DNA of 64,000 bases from an uncultured Caulobacteraceae bacterium. GTDB taxonomy: Bacteria; Pseudomonadota; Alphaproteobacteria; Caulobacterales; Caulobacteraceae. Shown here piece by piece: positions 62,201-64,000 of the stretch. Made by a program: the position numbers and the translations under genes. The notes beneath the pieces were generated by a model that saw only the letters and a list, made by a program, of their open reading frames with translations, was not told where the DNA came from and made no database searches. The stretch's first letter is position 1; the number at the start of each line of letters is the position of its first letter. The stretch lies in the NCBI GenBank assembly GCA_903872075.1, contig CAIQJF010000040.1, forward strand, positions 1 through 64,000. Direction: 5' to 3'.

Positions 62201-64000
62201 CGGTCAGCGCGACCGTTGACGCCGGATCGACGAACACCCTGAACCTGACCAGCACCGGCTCGGGCGGTCTCACGCTTTCGGCCAATGTGACGGCCGCGTC
62301 CGGGACAGTGAATCTCAGTTCCGGCGGCGCCACCACCCAGACCAGCGGGATCATCACCGCCTCGACGCTGACCAGCGCCACGAACGGCGCGGCCACCCTG
62401 ACCCGCGCCAATCAGGTCGCCTCGCTTGGCGCCTTCACCAACGGCGGCGCCGGAAGCCTCAGCTTCAGCGACGCGATCTCTAGCGGTTTGACCGTGTCGA
62501 CCGCGATCAACGCCGGCGCCGGCGATATCGCGCTGACGACGACGGCGGCCACCGGAACCCTGACGGTCGCGGCCAACCTCACCACCAGTACGGCGAACCA
62601 GATCAATCTGGTGTCCGCCGGGTCCCTTGCTCAGTCGGCGGGCGTCATCACCACGGGGGCCCTCACCGGATCGTCGGTCGGCGTCGCGACCCTGGCCAAG
62701 GCCAACCTGTTTGACAGCCTTGCCGGCTTTACCAACACGGGCCTTGGGGCTGTGTCGATCACCGACGCCAAGGCCTCGGGACTGACGGTCACGTCGGCGG
62801 TCGATGCGGGAACCAGCAACAGCCTGACCCTGACGACCACCAACGGCGGCCCTTTGACCCTTTCGGCCAACCTGACGGCGGTGGGCGGATCTGTCGGCCT
62901 CTCCTCGGCGGGCGCCCTGTCACAGACCGCCGGCGTGATCACGACTGCGGTGTTGAACGGCTCGTCGGCCGGCGGCGCGAACCTGTCCAAGGCCAATCAG
63001 TTCGACGCCCTGGCCGGCTTCACCAACACCGGCGTGGGTAACGTCGCGATCACCGACGCCAAGGCGACGGGCCTGACCACCAGTGGCGCGATCGACGCGG
63101 GTTCCGGCAATACCCTGACCCTGACCACGACGAACGGCGGCTCCCTGACCCTGCAGGGGAATGTGACGGCGTCCTCGGGCGCGGTGGACCTCGTCTCCGC
63201 CGGCGCGCTGACTCAATCCGGCGGCGTGATCACGACCGGCGCCCTGAGCGGTACGTCGGCCGGTGGCGCGTCCCTGACGGCGGCCAACCTGTTCGGCGCC
63301 CTGGCGGGCTTCACCAACACCGGCGTCGGCAACGTCTCGATCACAGACGCCAAGGGCTCGGGCCTGACGGTCACGTCGTCGGTCAACGCCGGGTCACTCA
63401 ACACCCTGAACCTGACCACGACCAACGGTGGTCCGATGACCCTGTCGGCCAGCCTGAGCGCGGCGGCCGGAACCATCAATCTGATCTCCGCCGGGGCCCT
63501 GTCACAGACGACGGGCGTCATCACCACGGCGACCTTGACCGGCTCCTCCGCCGGCGGCGCCTCCCTGACCCGCGCCAACCTGTTCGACACCCTGGCCCTC
63601 TTCATCAACACCGGCGTGGGCGCCGTTTCGATCACCGACGCCAAGAGCTCTGGCCTTACGGTGAGCGCCACGGTCGACGCCGGTTCGAACAATACCCTGA
63701 CCCTCACCACGACCGCTGGCGGGTCGCTGACGCTGCAAGGCAATCTCACGGCGCTGTCCGGCGCGGTGGATCTCGTGTCCGCGGGCGTCCTGACCCAGTC
63801 CTCCGGTGTTGTCACAACGGCCTCGCTCAGCGGGGCGTCGGCCGGCGGAGCCAGCCTGACGGGCGCGAACCAGTTCGACACCCTGAGTAGCTTCATCAAC
63901 GCGGGCTCGGGCGGGATTGCGGTTTCCGACGCGAAGACCTCGGGGCTGACGTTGACGGGCAACGTCACCGCGGCCTCGGGAACCGTGGCCCTGGTCTCGG
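56245..64000 (+). CDS. Giant TpsA exoprotein, filamentous-haemagglutinin-like (partial)
   Basis: The frame opens at ATG 56245 (an in-frame ATG also at 56269) and runs to the window edge with no stop: at least 2,585 residues. A signal-like segment (KALLLGGSALCGVALLSLGD, cut near ADA-ANI) is followed by a TPS domain with NRV at residues 131-133 and GGNIWFLSDAGVFIKGSVTA then AGVLATNN, as in FHA-type secretion domains. The rest is beta-helix repeats of about 97 residues carrying DxLAGFTNTGVGxVSITDAK, plus four longer modules with FSPGRDYT-like motifs. TpsB at 54442 is the expected transporter. Likely an adhesin or cell-surface fibre; toxin or other C-terminal domains would lie outside the window. 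Confidence 0.9.
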   Translation, partial: MFPLKDRLMTSASAARSAGRPQDAFKALLLGGSALCGVALLSLGDGADAANILPTQAAVDLAVTGSGSLATKVLSGGVVTPGTVTYTSTGATAAVTLTSAPRTLIDWTTFEVGTGNTLTFNFSASTDIVVNRVPTTVPINIDTGGLVQGKVGGSQGGNIWFLSDAGVFIKGSVTAAGVLATNNISVLDLSLLQTSLPALKTQLSALSGLIDLSGTVTASGAEVDPTTGNIVLSGTLDTSFSGAADLETVGTISQSGGGILAASLTGSSAGGASLTKTNVFATLDGFTNTGVGNVSISDTPIVFMTVAKPVDAGSGNTLTLTANSGGLFVNADLSAAGGAVSLNSASTILQTSGVITTGALSGTSAGAVSLTDANLFDSLAGFTNTGVGDVSVTDAKSTGLTVTSAVDVGAGNNLTLTTTNGGPLALNADLSAATATVTLSAAGAITQGVSVITSSDVTGSSDGGVSLTGANKFSNFKNFTNTTSGDVVVNDAQNLTLDTVVNTVGSMNFTSTGSVTSVASSALAPGQDLIVTAGTAVDLKKAPVIGRDYIVTGKTFTNKTLQPTFSPGRDFTVHALQTFALSTNLTATRNLTVTSTGSLDTTGATLAATGGTLSLSGATALTVGDTSAISGGTTFATTTSGDITLTGAVTATGQLVTLNSVGVVDGTAATISSAAITGTSVGGATLTGANSFDSLAGFTNTGVGDVSIKDTKASGLTVTGAVDAGSGNILTLTTTAGGTLTLSADLSAAGAGAVNLVSAGVLSQSTGVITTGTLSGSSKGGATLTDANKVGTFSNFTNTTGGDVSFSDAQNLTADTIANAVGSIAIAATGSLDVTGGGVTSGFDLTLSAGTSLTQAAGPTVVRDYTITAATFDTNSLTPAFTPGRDVTVHALSALTLATDLTATRSLTVTSTGALDTSTQTLTATGGTLSLTGVGGLTVGATVATAGATSFTTTTSGAIGLTGAVNATGQSVTLTSAGAISETLAGAITATTVQGSSVGGASLTKANAFDTLAGFTNTGVGAVSITDAKAGGLTVSSTVDAGSGNALTLTTTSGGALTLSADLSAATGSVSLVSAGALSQTSGVITTAALNGSSAGGATLTDANLFDSLAGFTNTGAGNLSIKDAKSTGLTVSAAVDAGTGNSLNLTTTNGGALALQGDLLASAGSVNLAVSGAVSQTSGVITTASLTGTSAGGASLTDNNLFDTLAGFSNLGVGALSITDAKATGLTVSSAVQAGSGNTLTLTTKAGGDLTLSATLGAPLGAVVLSSAGALSQTTGQIITASLSGSSTGGASLTGNNFFDNLAGFTNSGAGNVSVSDAQPTGLTVSAAVDAGAGGNTLKLTTSGGGIALSANVTATTGTIDLVSAGAVSQSAGIVTATTLNGSSDGGAVLSAANKVAAFSSFTNTTSGDIVFSDAQDLSVSSLSNAVGSINLSSTGNLSLTGAALNSGFDLNLSAGATLDAASAPTIVRDYSITATTFAGQSFNPTFSPGRDYTINSLAPMTLTSSITATRSLTVTSTGALDTTGATLTASAGALTLTAATGLTVKDTVATSGATTFSTTTSGPITLTGAVSAAGQTVNLTSKGAIAQTGGAITASAIAGASVGGATLTGGNQFDTLAGFTNTGVGNVSMTDGKSSGLTVSSAVDAGSGNTVTLTTINGGPLALSANVTAASGTIDLVSAGAISQSTGILTASTLNGASDGGAVLSGANKVATFSTFTNTTSGDIVFNDAQTLTTNAIANAVGSISLSSTGNLSLTGAALNSGVDLILSAGATLDLAAAPTIVRDYSITALSFTGQSFSPNFSPGRDYTINALAPLTLTSSITAPRNLILTSVGTITQTGGVITAVGLGGSSVGGASLNQANLFDNLVGFTNSGAGGLSVTDARATGLTVTSAVNAGTGGIALTTTNGGSLTLSAVLAAASGTVNLVSAGQLSQTAGTIAATTLIGSSVGGADLSAANQFNTLAGFINTGAGTVTLTDAKTTGFTVSATVDAGSTNTLNLTSTGSGGLTLSANVTAASGTVNLSSGGATTQTSGIITASTLTSATNGAATLTRANQVASLGAFTNGGAGSLSFSDAISSGLTVSTAINAGAGDIALTTTAATGTLTVAANLTTSTANQINLVSAGSLAQSAGVITTGALTGSSVGVATLAKANLFDSLAGFTNTGLGAVSITDAKASGLTVTSAVDAGTSNSLTLTTTNGGPLTLSANLTAVGGSVGLSSAGALSQTAGVITTAVLNGSSAGGANLSKANQFDALAGFTNTGVGNVAITDAKATGLTTSGAIDAGSGNTLTLTTTNGGSLTLQGNVTASSGAVDLVSAGALTQSGGVITTGALSGTSAGGASLTAANLFGALAGFTNTGVGNVSITDAKGSGLTVTSSVNAGSLNTLNLTTTNGGPMTLSASLSAAAGTINLISAGALSQTTGVITTATLTGSSAGGASLTRANLFDTLALFINTGVGAVSITDAKSSGLTVSATVDAGSNNTLTLTTTAGGSLTLQGNLTALSGAVDLVSAGVLTQSSGVVTTASLSGASAGGASLTGANQFDTLSSFINAGSGGIAVSDAKTSGLTLTGNVTAASGTVALVS
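57000..64000 (+). repeat. 291-bp in-frame tandem repeats within tpsA
   Basis: The conserved QTxGVIT block recurs at exactly 291-base steps: 59482, 59773, 60064, 60355 and again 62632, 62923, 63214, 63505, 63796. About 20 units can be recognised by the FTNTGVG-type motif. Four longer B modules (near 57620, 58580, 60400 and 61340) carry NKVxxFSxFTNTTSGD and FSPGRDYT, with spacings of 948 and 945 bases between matched pairs. B modules 3 and 4 are nearly the same at DNA level, indicating recent duplication. Confidence 0.9.

Noticed and set aside
56706-63968. Series of Val/Pro/Ala-rich open frames on the minus strand
   Set aside because: They mirror the repeats of tpsA on the plus strand and recur with the same 291-base period; these are shadows.
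57000-64000. CRISPR array suspected from regular spacing
   Set aside because: The period is 291 bases, coding, in frame and without short identical repeats or unique spacers.
1-64000. tRNA, rRNA, transposase and integrase genes
   Set aside because: None could be supported from the sequence, so the accessory region cannot be tied to a recognisable mobile element or attachment site.

Overview
The window is high-GC DNA, densely packed with short intergenic gaps. It reads as an alphaproteobacterium, most likely from the Caulobacterales (Caulobacter/Phenylobacterium type). The reasons are an alphaproteobacterial petABC operon divergent from trmL and hemF, abundant TonB-dependent receptors, a dispersed GC-rich extragenic palindrome, and aerobic heme and ubiquinone synthesis. 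The placement is inferred from gene content only.

Left part (1-23.3 kb): the window opens inside a glycine-rich surface-type protein on the minus strand. A poorly conserved stretch follows with a VapB antitoxin remnant. Then come housekeeping or ordinary metabolic genes: ychF, a small-molecule operon (two dienelactone hydrolases, an NTF2-like protein, a phytanoyl-CoA dioxygenase-like protein, an SDR), apt, mtnP with an alpha/beta hydrolase, petABC, trmL, hemF, an acyltransferase, a dimethylformamidase-beta-like exported protein, an ABC exporter and ubiA. A probable small RNA with a strong terminator lies at about 19.5-19.6 kb.

Middle part (23.4-53.5 kb): a large accessory region resembling an uncharacterised catabolic island. 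A nine-gene minus-strand operon encodes two ThuA/SDR-type partners, an MDR reductase, a VOC protein, a Rieske oxygenase, a TPP-dependent E1 alpha/beta pair and a catalytically degenerate SDR. Around it are an alkylsulfatase-like metallo-beta-lactamase protein, two TonB-dependent receptors, an AhpD/CMD protein, two paralogous P450s, two paralogous TetR regulators, an MscS channel, an MFS exporter, an acyl-CoA synthetase and four tandem 310-residue NmrA-like genes. Many families are present in duplicate. Related palindromes lie in front of several of its transcription units, which suggests one regulon. The substrate cannot be read from the sequence. Outer-membrane uptake, oxygenation (Rieske/P450), SDR/NmrA redox steps, CoA activation and E1-type cleavage would fit breakdown of a hydrophobic, oxygen-poor compound.

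Right part (53.6-64 kb): an OmpA-like protein followed by a two-partner secretion pair, a TpsB transporter and a giant TpsA exoprotein of more than 2,585 residues. The TpsA passenger is built from exact 97-residue (291-bp) repeats and runs off the window.
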